From JAJCYK01 sp965224285 (lineage in GTDB: Bacteria; Bacteroidota; Bacteroidia; Cytophagales; Cyclobacteriaceae), in the NCBI GenBank assembly GCA_965224285.1, contig OZ245043.1:4712001-4776000 (forward strand): a stretch of 64,000 nt of DNA, written 5' to 3'. Numbering within the stretch: position 1 is the first letter of the stretch; each line of letters starts with the position of its first letter. The notes under the pieces were generated by a model. The model had not been told where the DNA came from and did no database searches. It saw nothing but the letters and a program-made list of their open reading frames with translations. Shown in pieces: positions 26,604-35,423 of the stretch. The position numbers and the translations under genes are program-made.

Positions 26604-27209
26604 ATGCGATTCACTAATCTCAAATCCTTATTAATGCTTTGGTGGTGCTTATTCTGGTCATTCCAGTTCTACGGACAAAAGCATCATTTTAGTGTTCATA
26701 AAGGTGGAAAAGAAATTGGCGAAATAACTGCTACCTTAAATGAATCCCTGAATACAAAGACCTACAAGATACAATCAGATGTATCATTCCACGTCCTATG
26801 GAAGCGTTACCGGAGAAAAACCAGTAATACGGTTACCTATCGGAATGAATCCCTGGAGACTAGTTATTCAGGAATATACATGAATAATGAAATGGTAGAC
26901 TCCAGCACTATAGAACAGGATATTAACGATTACCATGCATTTAGATTTCCGGATGATCGCTTTGTTGTTAACAATGTTGATCTACGATTCACCACAGCAA
27001 AACTCTATTTTCAGGAACCACTGGGAGTAAAAAAAGTGTACTCTGAACGCTTTTTGAAATATTGCCCGATTGAAGCTCAGGGAGGTAGTAGGTATAAACT
27101 TCATCTTCCTGATAACAAAGTGAACTATTATACTTATAAGGATGACCAACTAGTAGCAGTATTGGTTGAAAGGACCTGGTTTAATTTAGAGTTTCGTAAA
27201 GTACAATAA
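26604..27209 (+). CDS. Secreted DUF6134-like protein, copy 1
   Basis: The 201-residue protein has a signal peptide (LMLWWCLFWSFQFYG) and a beta-rich body: FSVHKGGKEIGEITATL, YKIQSDVSFHVLWKRYRRK, YSGIYMNNEMVDSST, VERTWFNLEFRKV. This resembles the Bacteroidota DUF6134/DUF3108-like lipocalin-like proteins, which are probably periplasmic. A close paralogue lies at 39709. It is divergent from the AraC regulator and shares the conserved block between them, so it is a probable member of the same regulon. Function unknown. Confidence 0.72.
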   Translation: MRFTNLKSLLMLWWCLFWSFQFYGQKHHFSVHKGGKEIGEITATLNESLNTKTYKIQSDVSFHVLWKRYRRKTSNTVTYRNESLETSYSGIYMNNEMVDSSTIEQDINDYHAFRFPDDRFVVNNVDLRFTTAKLYFQEPLGVKKVYSERFLKYCPIEAQGGSRYKLHLPDNKVNYYTYKDDQLVAVLVERTWFNLEFRKVQ

Positions 27210-27273
27210 TCTCTAAATAATTATAGAGAAATGCTTCTATTTAGATAATTCTGGTTTAATTCTTAAGATCAAG

Positions 27274-27483
27274 CTAATATGTCTGTAACTCAGCAAAAAG
27301 CAATTCCAATTCTAACCTGGACTTATTAAGCTTCATTTCAAGCTTAATAAGCATATTTTCCCGATTTCCCTGTTCAAAGAGAAAGTCCTCATCAGATAGA
27401 ACGGGGAATCTTCTTTTAAGCATTATTTTTTGCTCTCTCCAACTTCTAACGATGTCCATAACTGCAAGATACAGATTATCCAA
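27274..27483 (-). CDS. Hypothetical small helical protein
   Basis: A 69-residue product with two amphipathic helices: MDNLYLAVMDIVRSWREQKIMLKR and the long MLIKLEMKLNKSRLELELLFAEL, predicted coiled coil. There is no export signal. The frame is clean and lies alone between converging or diverging genes (DUF6134-like and GH130). I do not recognise a family. It could be a regulator or a structural stress protein. Confidence 0.5.
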   Translation of the reverse strand: MDNLYLAVMDIVRSWREQKIMLKRRFPVLSDEDFLFEQGNRENMLIKLEMKLNKSRLELELLFAELQTY

Positions 27484-27641
27484 TCCAAATGAGGGGTTGG
27501 ATACGTTTATTTGTACGACTTCTTATCATTTTCGGAAGGCCGTGGAAATGGTTAAATGTTGAATCCATTATTGCTAAATAACTTAATGACAATGACACTT
27601 TATTTTTCATTACATTAGATGATTCTGTTTAATATCGGTTT

Positions 27642-29108
27642 ATGCGTGTTTCTGTTATCCGAAAAAATGTAAAATTCACTCCTGATTTCAGCAGGGTAAT
27701 AGCACGCTATTTCATGAATGGTACGGAGCGGACCCAGAAAATGGTAAGCCGGCTAATGGTGATGGATGAAAAAGAAGTCAATCAGGTTTTAGAGCGCACG
27801 CTTCGTGAATTTGCCAGTCGTCATCGCAATATTTCACGTGTTTTCCTTAAACATTGCGGTAACATCCAGGGCATCATTGAAGGGATGCAGATCGACTTTG
27901 CCAATCTGTCGGAAGAGCGAAAAATGCTCATTGGATCCTATTGTACCATGGAATATTCTATTGAGTCAGCCGCTTTTTTCAACCCTTCCATGGTCAAGGA
28001 TTTCGATCAGGACTATTTGGAAAAAGGAGAAACCAGGGTTATAATTTCTTTCCGTGCTACAGGGGAAGGCCATATATCATCCGTGGTTTTCAGAAGAGGC
28101 ATTCTGGACCGTAATAATGATCTCCAGGTAATGAAAATCGGCAATCAAATCGATATGGCCGAAGTGGCACATAAGAGATTGTATAATAAAAATCGATTTG
28201 TAAAAAAATTGAAAGAAATGCGGATTCCGAGTAAGTACTCCACCACCATAATGAAAGGCCTTCCACCAAGATTCGAGTATTACGCATTAAAGAAAAGCGT
28301 GGCTGAAATATTGGACAGCAATAAGATAAGTGCTGAAAGGAGAATAGCCCTGGAAGAAGTGACCTGGCTGGCCGATTCATTTTATGATGTACATTTCCAG
28401 CATGACTCCGATATTAGCCAGCGGGTCCTGTTTCCGGTATCCGATTCTGAAAGTAAGGGCATTGAAGATGCCAGATTTGTGAGATTTATTGATGACGATG
28501 AATCGGAGAAAGTATACGCTACTTATACGGCTTATAATGGACATACCCTGCTCCCAAAACTCCTTTCAACGGAAGATTTTTACAAATTCCGGGTGATGCC
28601 CTTGCATGGGAGTGGTGCCCAAAACAAGAATCTTGCACTTTTTCCCAGAAAGATAAAAGGAAAATACGCCATGCTGGCCAGAATTGATGGCGTTAACAAT
28701 TATCTGATGTACTCAGACAGGATTACCTTATGGAATGACCCTGTTATAATTCAGGAGCCGCGCTATCCATGGGAATTTATACAAATAGGAAATTGCGGTT
28801 CCCCTATATGGACGGAAGAGGGCTGGCTGGTTATTTCTCATGGTGTAGGTCCTATGAGACGTTACTGCCTGGGCGTCTCGCTATTTGACCTGGATGATCC
28901 GTCTAAGGAGATTGGCCGACTTTCAGAGCCTTTACTTGCTCCTCGTGAAGATGAACGCGAAGGATATGTGCCCAACGTGGTCTATTCCTGTGGTTCCATA
29001 ATCCACAACAACCGCCTGATTTTACCGTATGCCGTATCAGACTATTCATCAACCTATGGAGTAGTTGACCTGGCTGAATTGCTGCATGCACTAAAGAAAA
29101 GTGAATAA
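27642..29108 (+). CDS. GH130 family beta-mannoside phosphorylase/hydrolase
   Basis: The 488-residue protein has an extra N-terminal helical domain (about 1-170), followed by a five-bladed beta-propeller of glycoside hydrolase family 130: GIEDARFVRF, ATYTAYNGHTLLPKLL, NKNLALFPRKIKGKYAMLARIDG, and GPMRRYCLGVSLFDLDDP. GH130 enzymes split beta-1,2- or beta-1,4-linked mannosides by phosphorolysis or hydrolysis. The N-terminal extension suggests the subgroup acting on beta-1,2-mannan-type substrates, though this is not certain. There is no signal peptide, so it is cytoplasmic. It converges on two GT4 genes and is likely their metabolic counterpart. Confidence 0.85.
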   Translation: MRVSVIRKNVKFTPDFSRVIARYFMNGTERTQKMVSRLMVMDEKEVNQVLERTLREFASRHRNISRVFLKHCGNIQGIIEGMQIDFANLSEERKMLIGSYCTMEYSIESAAFFNPSMVKDFDQDYLEKGETRVIISFRATGEGHISSVVFRRGILDRNNDLQVMKIGNQIDMAEVAHKRLYNKNRFVKKLKEMRIPSKYSTTIMKGLPPRFEYYALKKSVAEILDSNKISAERRIALEEVTWLADSFYDVHFQHDSDISQRVLFPVSDSESKGIEDARFVRFIDDDESEKVYATYTAYNGHTLLPKLLSTEDFYKFRVMPLHGSGAQNKNLALFPRKIKGKYAMLARIDGVNNYLMYSDRITLWNDPVIIQEPRYPWEFIQIGNCGSPIWTEEGWLVISHGVGPMRRYCLGVSLFDLDDPSKEIGRLSEPLLAPREDEREGYVPNVVYSCGSIIHNNRLILPYAVSDYSSTYGVVDLAELLHALKKSE

Positions 29109-29112
29109 AACT

Positions 29113-30123
29113 TTACTCTTGCAGTACTGTTTCATAGGCACCGATGTATTCATTTATCATTCGTTTCCTGCTAAACTTACCACATGCATGTTGACGGCAA
29201 GCATTGGGATCAATTGAGGTTAGATTTTCAACTGCCCTAACTGCTTCAGCTACATTTTTTACCAAATAACCGGAAATACCATCAATAATAAGTTCAGGCA
29301 TACTGCCACGAGTAAAGGCTATAACGGGAGTACCGCACATCATCGCTTCGATAACACTGAGACCAAACGGCTCCTCAAAATAAATGGGATGCAATAATGC
29401 CCTGGCACCACCTAGCAGTTCATTTCGAAGTTCAGGACCAACGTTGCCCAGGTATTCTACTTTGTTTCCATCGATATGTGGTTGTACTTGGGTATTAAAA
29501 TAATTTTCGTCCTGAATTAACCCTGCAATTTTTAATGGATATCCCGCCTGCCGGGCTATTTCAACTGCAGCATGAGCCCCCTTATCTGGATGTATTCTTC
29601 CAAAATAAAGCAGGTAGTCTTCCTTTTGGCTCCTTAGTACAAAGTCCTCCGGATCTATCCCATGGTATATAGTACACATATAATCAAGCTCTGAATGTCT
29701 GTCAGCGTTTGAAATAGCGATATAAGCCCCGGATCGATTGTATTTTTTATATACAGGAATAATGTGTGACGAAGAAAACCCGTGTATGGTGGTTATCATT
29801 GGGGTATCAATAAGTTTTGAATAGCTGAGTGGAAGAAAATCAAAGTTGTTGTGAATAATGTCAAACCGATCTGCCTGTTCCATTAAATGGCTGATATGCA
29901 GGCATTCGAACACTTTGGGATCGCAAAAGCTATTTTCTTCATAGGGATATTTGCAAACAGATTCAAGTTTACCTTTAGTAATTGAATCACCAGTGGCAAA
30001 TAAGGTTACATCAAGACCTCTTTCAATTAATCCCTCTGTAATATTGGAGGCAACCTGCTCCCACGGACCATACTTTCTTGGTGGGGTTCTCCAGGCGACT
30101 GGGGACAAAATGGCAATTTTCAC
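29113..30123 (-). CDS. Glycosyltransferase family 4
   Basis: The 336-residue protein has the GT-B fold. The N-terminal domain contains MKIAILSPVAWRTPPRKYGPWEQV and the C-terminal nucleotide-sugar domain shows YFGRIHPDKGAHAAVEIARQAG and the EX7E-type motif EPFGLSVIEAMMCGTPVIA. It starts one base after the upstream GT4 gene ends, so the two are co-transcribed. With the GH130 enzyme across the strand it probably makes a mannose-containing glycan; the sugar is inference. Confidence 0.88.
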   Translation of the reverse strand: MKIAILSPVAWRTPPRKYGPWEQVASNITEGLIERGLDVTLFATGDSITKGKLESVCKYPYEENSFCDPKVFECLHISHLMEQADRFDIIHNNFDFLPLSYSKLIDTPMITTIHGFSSSHIIPVYKKYNRSGAYIAISNADRHSELDYMCTIYHGIDPEDFVLRSQKEDYLLYFGRIHPDKGAHAAVEIARQAGYPLKIAGLIQDENYFNTQVQPHIDGNKVEYLGNVGPELRNELLGGARALLHPIYFEEPFGLSVIEAMMCGTPVIAFTRGSMPELIIDGISGYLVKNVAEAVRAVENLTSIDPNACRQHACGKFSRKRMINEYIGAYETVLQE

Positions 30124-32406
30124 CTAATGATACTTTTCTGAAATTAAAGGATCTGGTTGTTTCCTGCTATCATCATCTGACCTATAATATTCTTCGTAAG
30201 CCTGAAGAATAGTCAGGTGAGAGATTAAATAGGCCAGTGAGCTCTCAGCGCCCTGGTTTCTATTGACCCCGTAGTTTTCAAAGCCATCACAACATCCCTT
30301 TGTTTCAAAATCGTATAAGCTCATGCGCAGGTCATTCTCTCCTAAAAACCACATAAAAGCAGTAAACGATTTGTTCAGGTATTCCTTGTCCTTGGTTAGA
30401 TGGTAGGCCTGATAGTACATCAATATCATGGCAAGTGCGTCTATTGGCTGCTGGGCAAATATGGAGCGCTTTCCGCCTTTTTGGTACCATTCCCTGTTAC
30501 CAATAATGGACAGATAACCATCTTTCATGGTAATGCTATCCAGGAAATTCATGGTATCCATTGCTGCCCTGGTAATGGTTTCATCATTTAGTATTTCTGC
30601 CGAATGCAAAAGTGCCAGCGGTAATATGCCATTGTCATAGGCCAGCAAGGGCTCAAACCATTTCCATTCAGCAGTACTGTTTTCCTGGTAGTGTTTAACC
30701 AGGAAAAGCGCCAAACTTCTCAATCGTTCAGTCATGCTATCATCTGAAGGATTAGACCTCAGGTAATAGCAGATGCCTATGATGGTATTGGCAATACTTC
30801 GAATGGATTGGAGTTTTTCGAAATTGGGTGCCGCATCAAAAAATATTAGTTTTCCTGTCTGGTAATAGGCATCATTAGGTGCATTGCCTAACAAATATCC
30901 AAGCGCCCAGATGGTCCTCCCGAAGGAATCTTCCGAACCTACCTTATCCAGGAAATTTCGATTAAAGCTGAGGAAATTTCGAAAAGTACCATCTTTGTTC
31001 TGCATATAATGAATATAGCTTAAGTAGATAGGTGTCAGCTCCAGTGCCAGGGTATCTTTTGTTTGTTTATAAGCCATGAGTACCATCAATAACGCTCTGG
31101 CATTATCATCCAGGCAATAGCCTTCTTTCAAATTCGGTATCCCGAATTTCGCATGCTGGATAATACCGGTATCATCAGTCAAACGTTTGATGTGGGTCAA
31201 TAAAAAGGGAGGAAGGAGTAATGGATCAACTTTGGTTTCCTTTTTATCAATACCATCAAGGGGCTCTGTCAGAATGAGCTCTGCCAATCCTACATATTTT
31301 TCCCCGATTACTGGCCATCTTAACTTTTTGCCGTATATGCCGGCTTTCGTTTGTAACTCTTTCAGCACAACCGGCTGGTCTATTAGCTCCTTTAAGATAA
31401 TGGAGAGCTCCTCTGAATTGTTAAAATCAAATAGTCTTCCCCGGCCATCAGCAAGTAATTCCTGAGCATGCCAATAGGGCGTTGAAATTACCGCGGAACC
31501 CACACCCATGGCGTAAGAAAGCGTGCCGCTGGTGATCTGGGCCTCGTTCAGATAAGGTGTAATATAAATATCACAGGCTGACAGATATTTGAATAATTCA
31601 TTCTCATCCAGAAATTGGTTCAGGAAGAATACATTATTGTTCAGGTTCATATTTTTAACCAGCAGTTGAAGGTAATTCCGGTATTCTTCACCTGAATGAC
31701 GCAGAACATTTGGGTGTGTTTTTCCCAGGATCAGGAATAGAACATTTGGATAATCTTCAACAATTTTTGGCAACGCCTTAATAACTGTTTCTATCCCTTT
31801 ATTGCGACCAAGAAAACCGAAAGTGAGCAAAACTTTTTTACCTTCAATTTTGAATTCTTTTTTGGATTCCTCCTGGTTAAACTGGATGTCAGGTACACCA
31901 TGTTGTATATAAGCAATCTTTTCCTTTGGCACTTTATAAACGGTGGTGAGAAAAAGAATGCCTTTTTTGTTCATGACCACAATTCTGCTGGCCATTTTGC
32001 ATATTTCTTTTAATACTGCCTTTTCATTGTAAGAGGGTTTCTCGAGAATTGTATGAAGCGTTACTATAAGTGGAATTTTAAGCCGATGAATTAGAGGAAG
32101 GATGTATACACCATTTTGGCCGCCAAAAATCCCGAATTCATGCTGCAAAATGCAAAGATCTGCCCCGCTTAGGTTGATGAAATTGGCAGCTTTGATGTAA
32201 TCCACTTGCTGCTCCTGCTCGATCACTAATTTTACCTCGTCACCATAGGCATAGCTTTGCTGGTGGTCGCTAAGTGCAATTACCAATTCTTCGCTGTTAG
32301 CTATGCCCTGTCCTTTGTCATAGCTCATTGACAGAACAAGATTTTTAGTAAATGTGGCAATGCCACACTCGCGGGGAGGATAGGTACCAATAAACGATAG
32401 TTTCAT
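30124..32406 (-). CDS. GT4 glycosyltransferase fused to an (alpha/alpha)-barrel-like C-terminal domain
   Basis: I start at the ATG at 32406 (MKLSFIGTYPPRECGIATF), the conserved beginning of this family, giving 760 residues. The first about 400 residues are a GT4 enzyme (LQHEFGIFGGQNGVYILPL, GFLGRNKGIETVIKALPKI, acidic motif region NEAQITSGTLSYAMGVG). The remaining about 360 residues are helical (LTDDTGIIQHAKFG, YCLDDNARALLM, GRTIWALGYLLGNAP, YNGILPLALLH-like segments), resembling an (alpha/alpha)6 barrel of glycan-processing enzymes. Fusion of synthesis and barrel domains suggests a processive or self-trimming mannosyl-glycan synthase. This role is inference. It is the first gene of the GT pair. 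Confidence 0.85.
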   Translation of the reverse strand: MKLSFIGTYPPRECGIATFTKNLVLSMSYDKGQGIANSEELVIALSDHQQSYAYGDEVKLVIEQEQQVDYIKAANFINLSGADLCILQHEFGIFGGQNGVYILPLIHRLKIPLIVTLHTILEKPSYNEKAVLKEICKMASRIVVMNKKGILFLTTVYKVPKEKIAYIQHGVPDIQFNQEESKKEFKIEGKKVLLTFGFLGRNKGIETVIKALPKIVEDYPNVLFLILGKTHPNVLRHSGEEYRNYLQLLVKNMNLNNNVFFLNQFLDENELFKYLSACDIYITPYLNEAQITSGTLSYAMGVGSAVISTPYWHAQELLADGRGRLFDFNNSEELSIILKELIDQPVVLKELQTKAGIYGKKLRWPVIGEKYVGLAELILTEPLDGIDKKETKVDPLLLPPFLLTHIKRLTDDTGIIQHAKFGIPNLKEGYCLDDNARALLMVLMAYKQTKDTLALELTPIYLSYIHYMQNKDGTFRNFLSFNRNFLDKVGSEDSFGRTIWALGYLLGNAPNDAYYQTGKLIFFDAAPNFEKLQSIRSIANTIIGICYYLRSNPSDDSMTERLRSLALFLVKHYQENSTAEWKWFEPLLAYDNGILPLALLHSAEILNDETITRAAMDTMNFLDSITMKDGYLSIIGNREWYQKGGKRSIFAQQPIDALAMILMYYQAYHLTKDKEYLNKSFTAFMWFLGENDLRMSLYDFETKGCCDGFENYGVNRNQGAESSLAYLISHLTILQAYEEYYRSDDDSRKQPDPLISEKYH

Positions 32407-32520
32407 TAGGTAATTCTTAAAGACCAGACGCAAACCTGAAATAGCCAGAATAATGTAGTTTGTTCCCTTTGGTTGTTCATTCCCATTATTTCGTTTACTT
32501 CTATCTGCGCCGGGTTTTCT

Positions 32521-32563
32521 ACCAGTTTCAATTTCGTTTGTATAAAGTTACCGGGAGTTTTTG
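32521..32563 (-). pseudogene. Remnant of the transglutaminase 5' end
   Basis: This stretch aligns with 25003-25038 (around the transglutaminase start), immediately downstream of the cupin stop as in copy 1. The equivalent of the METK start codon is mutated. It shows that the transglutaminase gene once followed the cupin here and was lost, leaving the large GT gene next. Confidence 0.5.
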
Positions 32564-32914
32564 CTAGACAGATATTTCATCATACCCACTTTTGATTACC
32601 GTTGAGATTATTTTGAACCTGACATCGGACTTAATGACATTACTGGAGTGACCGGGGATGATAATAGCCTGTCCTACATCCAGGGTGTGGGACCTATCAT
32701 CTATTACCACCTCCGCCTTTCCATCAATCACCTGGATAAAGGTATCAAATGGAGATATTTTTCCTGTTAAGTCCTCCCCGGTATCAACTGATGATACCGT
32801 CACATTTCCAGTGGTTTTTTCTATGATTGTTTTGATCACCACCGAATGGGGTACATACTCAACAATCTCCACCACAATGAAACTTAGGGACTTATTTTGT
32901 TCAATATTTTCCAC
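32564..32914 (-). CDS. Small cupin-domain protein
   Basis: The 116-residue product is a single cupin barrel: ISPFDTFIQVIDGKAEVVIDD (cupin motif 1 region, with few of the usual histidines) and QAIIIPGHSSNVIKSDVRFKIISTVIKSGYDE (motif 2). The weak metal motif suggests a binding or regulatory role more than a metalloenzyme. It lies 18 bases downstream of the tiny basic protein gene. A decayed copy is at 25039-25197. Several Bacteroidota stress loci carry such cupins; substrate unknown. Confidence 0.78.
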   Translation of the reverse strand: MENIEQNKSLSFIVVEIVEYVPHSVVIKTIIEKTTGNVTVSSVDTGEDLTGKISPFDTFIQVIDGKAEVVIDDRSHTLDVGQAIIIPGHSSNVIKSDVRFKIISTVIKSGYDEISV

Positions 32915-32932
32915 GGTGTTGGTTTTTAGGTA

Positions 32933-33049
32933 CTAATCTTCGCTTCTTTTCTGCCTACGTTTTGCTTCTTTATCCGCCCGTTTTTCCTTCAGCGTTCGGG
33001 TAGCAGCGGTTTTGTCTGATTTGGGTTTTCCTTCTTTGTTTTTGGACAT
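32933..33049 (-). CDS. Tiny basic protein, copy 2
   Basis: A 38-codon frame (MSKNKEGKPKSDKTAATR, then KEKRADKEAKRRQKRSED) with the same length and stop position as the copy at 25215-25331. Lysine/arginine rich, no hydrophobic core. It sits 12 bases after the stress lipoprotein gene and 18 before the cupin gene, inside one minus-strand operon. Confidence 0.65.
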   Translation of the reverse strand: MSKNKEGKPKSDKTAATRTLKEKRADKEAKRRQKRSED

Positions 33050-33061
33050 CATTATTATGTT

Positions 33062-33508
33062 TTAAAGTTCTTTATTGTCAACCGTAAGCTCTTGCAGCGC
33101 AACTCCAAGTTCTTCCAGGTCCTGGCTAAACTCATTCTTAAAAGCATTCCACTGATCTTCTCCTTCCACCTTATATTCGCTCAATTTTCTTTTCATATCT
33201 GTATTCTTCACTTCCAAATCATTAATCTTATTATCATACTCAGCTTTTATGTCCTTTTTACTGCTGGCTATGCTGGCTTTGAATTCCTTGATGCTTTGCT
33301 CATTGGCTGAAATTTTAATACTGGTTTCTTTTTTAAAGTTATCCATGTCCGTGATGTATTCTTCCTTGGCATTACTTAAATTCTTATCCGCCTCAGCTGC
33401 TTCCGCTTGTGCATCTTCCAATCTTTCAGAGGAGCTTGACTGGCAACTTATTGCTCCGAAAATCACCGCTAATATTAGGGTGATGATCACTGTACCTTGC
33501 TTTTTCAT
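33062..33508 (-). CDS. Coiled-coil stress-response lipoprotein (sll1863-like)
   Basis: The 148-residue protein has a lipoprotein signal peptide with the lipobox ending at Cys22 (VIFGAISCQ). An almost wholly helical, charged body follows (ADKNLSNAKEEYITDMDNFKKE, KNTDMKRKLSEYKVEGEDQW), predicted coiled coil. The pattern fits the sll1863 family of stress-induced proteins. It would be anchored in the outer membrane facing the periplasm. The shared operator-like element lies 94 bases upstream, so it is a likely regulon member, and it may head the operon that continues through the tiny protein and cupin. Confidence 0.75.
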   Translation of the reverse strand: MKKQGTVIITLILAVIFGAISCQSSSSERLEDAQAEAAEADKNLSNAKEEYITDMDNFKKETSIKISANEQSIKEFKASIASSKKDIKAEYDNKINDLEVKNTDMKRKLSEYKVEGEDQWNAFKNEFSQDLEELGVALQELTVDNKEL

Positions 33509-33814
33509 GTGTTTTTATTTTATGTTGAAATGATTTCAATAAGTAGGTTACATTGATTTTATGCAACCACTTCAAAGGTGGCAGTATTCCGTACCTATTG
33601 CACTACATCGTTGCCCTTGAATGTTACATGTATCACATGTTTGGGAATGACTTTTACCTAGGTTTCCACACTAGAATTCTACCTGGCTGTATTTTTTTCT
33701 TGTTAACCCTGAAAGCCACGGAGGTGGTATTCCAAATGAGGTTGAGATGAAAAAATTTACCTGATCAATGGGTCAGGTAAATTTTATTTGGTTGACGTGT
33801 AACACTATTGCGTC
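33509..33814. other. Intergenic region with regulon element
   Basis: Contains the operator-like site at 33603-33644 and, near 33750-33790, an inverted repeat (AAATTTACCTGATC / GGTCAGGTAAATTT) followed by TATTTGG, a probable terminator for the OmpA gene on the minus strand. No coding frame is credible. Confidence 0.55.
33603..33644 (-). promoter_or_regulatory. Shared bipartite operator/promoter element, site 3
   Basis: CTACATCG at 33603-33610 and the core TGTTACATGTATCACATG from 33622, then TTTGG, with the same 19-base offset. It lies 94 bases upstream of the stress lipoprotein start. Confidence 0.65.
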
Positions 33815-35317
33815 TTATTCGAAATCAGAAACTTCCGAACCCAGTAAGACCTCCTGGAAGTTTGGTTTGACTACAATATCAATGCGGCGATTCGATTTTC
33901 TGCCGGCAAGGGTTTCATTATTAGCTACAGGTCTACTTTCCCCAAATCCTTTGGTGCTAAACCTTGTCTTGTCTACGGAAGTATTAGCATTAAGGTACTC
34001 GAGCACAGCATCAGCACGCTCTTGTGATAATTTCAGGTTAAGCTCATCACCTCCTTGAGAATCCGTATGGCCTTCAATAACGATTGATGCTTCCTGGAAG
34101 AGATCCATGGCTTCCTGCACCTTGGTTAGCAGCGCATAATCCTCCCGCTGAATTTGAGCCTCACCAACTTCGAAGTTTACTCCTATCATGCGAATAATTA
34201 CATCGTTTTTTTGACGAAATACCTGGGCCTCTTCCTCGTTGAATATTTGCTGTATTTGTTCAAATTTACTGTTTATTATTTCCATTCTGTCAATCATGTT
34301 TTGAAGAGCGAGTGCTTCATCAGACAATGTAACTTCCATAGCCTCCAGACTGGTTTGCTGTTCATCCAGCATAGCCTGAAGATTTTCATTGGTCATTCTT
34401 TGACTGTAAACAGTAGATTCCAGGTTTACTATGCGCTGCTGTTCATTAGTGATTTTCTCTATGATTTGCGAAACCGGACTGTCAATCCCATGATCAAATT
34501 TCATGTCGATATTTAAACTCTCGCCTATCCTTGAAAGGGGTTCATAGCTCATTAGGAGGTAATCTTCAGTTTCAAAATCTTTATCGTCAAGTATTTTTTC
34601 CTCCCTGGCAATATGCATAGCAAGCAGCGCTTTATACTCCGCTTTTTTGGCCAAGTATCTTGCATCATCGGTGTCATATCTGTTTTCTAATAATTCCTTC
34701 TCCGCCTGGCTAACCAGATTCTGGGCTTCTAGCAAGGTCTTAGGAGCAACTTTGGAAACCTTATCATCGTCAGCTTTTTGCAACAATTCTTTTGCATTGG
34801 TCAAATAGTTTGCTTTGATAGATTCCAACTCGGCTTTTCGGTACAAACTGGTAGCTTCGGTGGCCTTTTCCTTTGCATCATTCGAGTCCCCTTTCTCCAA
34901 TTCCTCCGCTGCTTTTTTCAATTCTGTTTCTGCACCAAGCCACATATCTTTTACAAACTGGTCCGCTTCTGCACTTAGGGCGTCACTCCTGGCAGATAGA
35001 GCACTTGAAAACATAACAGCACTTACTTTTGTATTTTCCGTTGCTTTCTGAAATTTGATATTGGCTTTTTCAATTTTCTTTCTGATATCAGAAAGTTCAC
35101 CATTTTCACTGAACTCGTCCTGAGCTCCATTATACTCATCCATTGCCTCTCCAAAGGCACGCGGAGATAGTACATCTGCCTGAGAATGCTTTGCCATCCG
35201 CATTGATTGATTTACTTCATCAAATAAAGATGCTTCCAGTCCCTGGCTATAAAGGCTACTTTGAGCCAACATCAGAACAAATAATGCCCCGATCAATTTT
35301 ATTGGTATATTTTTCAT
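33815..35317 (-). CDS. OmpA-family peptidoglycan-binding protein with coiled-coil repeats
   Basis: The 500-residue protein has a signal peptide (IGALFVLMLAQSSLYSQ), then a long charged helical region (about 25-360) with repeats such as SLYRKAELESIKANYLTNAKELLQKADDDK. The C-terminal OmpA domain (about 380-495) has the signature VIEGHTDSQGGDELNLKLSQERADAV in pieces and GKGFGESRPV-like SRPVANNETLAGRKSNRRIDI. It probably tethers the outer membrane to peptidoglycan and braces the envelope. A slightly degenerate regulon element lies 53 bases upstream. Confidence 0.88.
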   Translation of the reverse strand: MKNIPIKLIGALFVLMLAQSSLYSQGLEASLFDEVNQSMRMAKHSQADVLSPRAFGEAMDEYNGAQDEFSENGELSDIRKKIEKANIKFQKATENTKVSAVMFSSALSARSDALSAEADQFVKDMWLGAETELKKAAEELEKGDSNDAKEKATEATSLYRKAELESIKANYLTNAKELLQKADDDKVSKVAPKTLLEAQNLVSQAEKELLENRYDTDDARYLAKKAEYKALLAMHIAREEKILDDKDFETEDYLLMSYEPLSRIGESLNIDMKFDHGIDSPVSQIIEKITNEQQRIVNLESTVYSQRMTNENLQAMLDEQQTSLEAMEVTLSDEALALQNMIDRMEIINSKFEQIQQIFNEEEAQVFRQKNDVIIRMIGVNFEVGEAQIQREDYALLTKVQEAMDLFQEASIVIEGHTDSQGGDELNLKLSQERADAVLEYLNANTSVDKTRFSTKGFGESRPVANNETLAGRKSNRRIDIVVKPNFQEVLLGSEVSDFE

Positions 35318-35370
35318 AAGTCTTCTTTTTTATGTCTATGCAAAAGTCGACAAGTTGCATTCGATAACCA

Positions 35371-35410
35371 CTACATCCATTCATTCATTGTTATATATTT
35401 CACAGGTATT
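35371..35410 (-). promoter_or_regulatory. Shared bipartite element, degenerate site 4
   Basis: CTACATCC at 35371-35378, then TGTTATATATTTCACAGG from 35389. The offset is 18 instead of 19, and the proximal half-site is TATATT instead of the ACATGT palindrome. Position relative to the OmpA start (35317) matches sites 1 and 2, so I include it as a weaker member. Confidence 0.45.
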
Positions 35411-35423
35411 AAGCCACTTACTT

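Noticed and set aside
33092..35051. Plus-strand open frames opposite the stress lipoprotein and OmpA genes
   Set aside because: They are antisense shadows of highly charged helical proteins, lacking any domain or start context.
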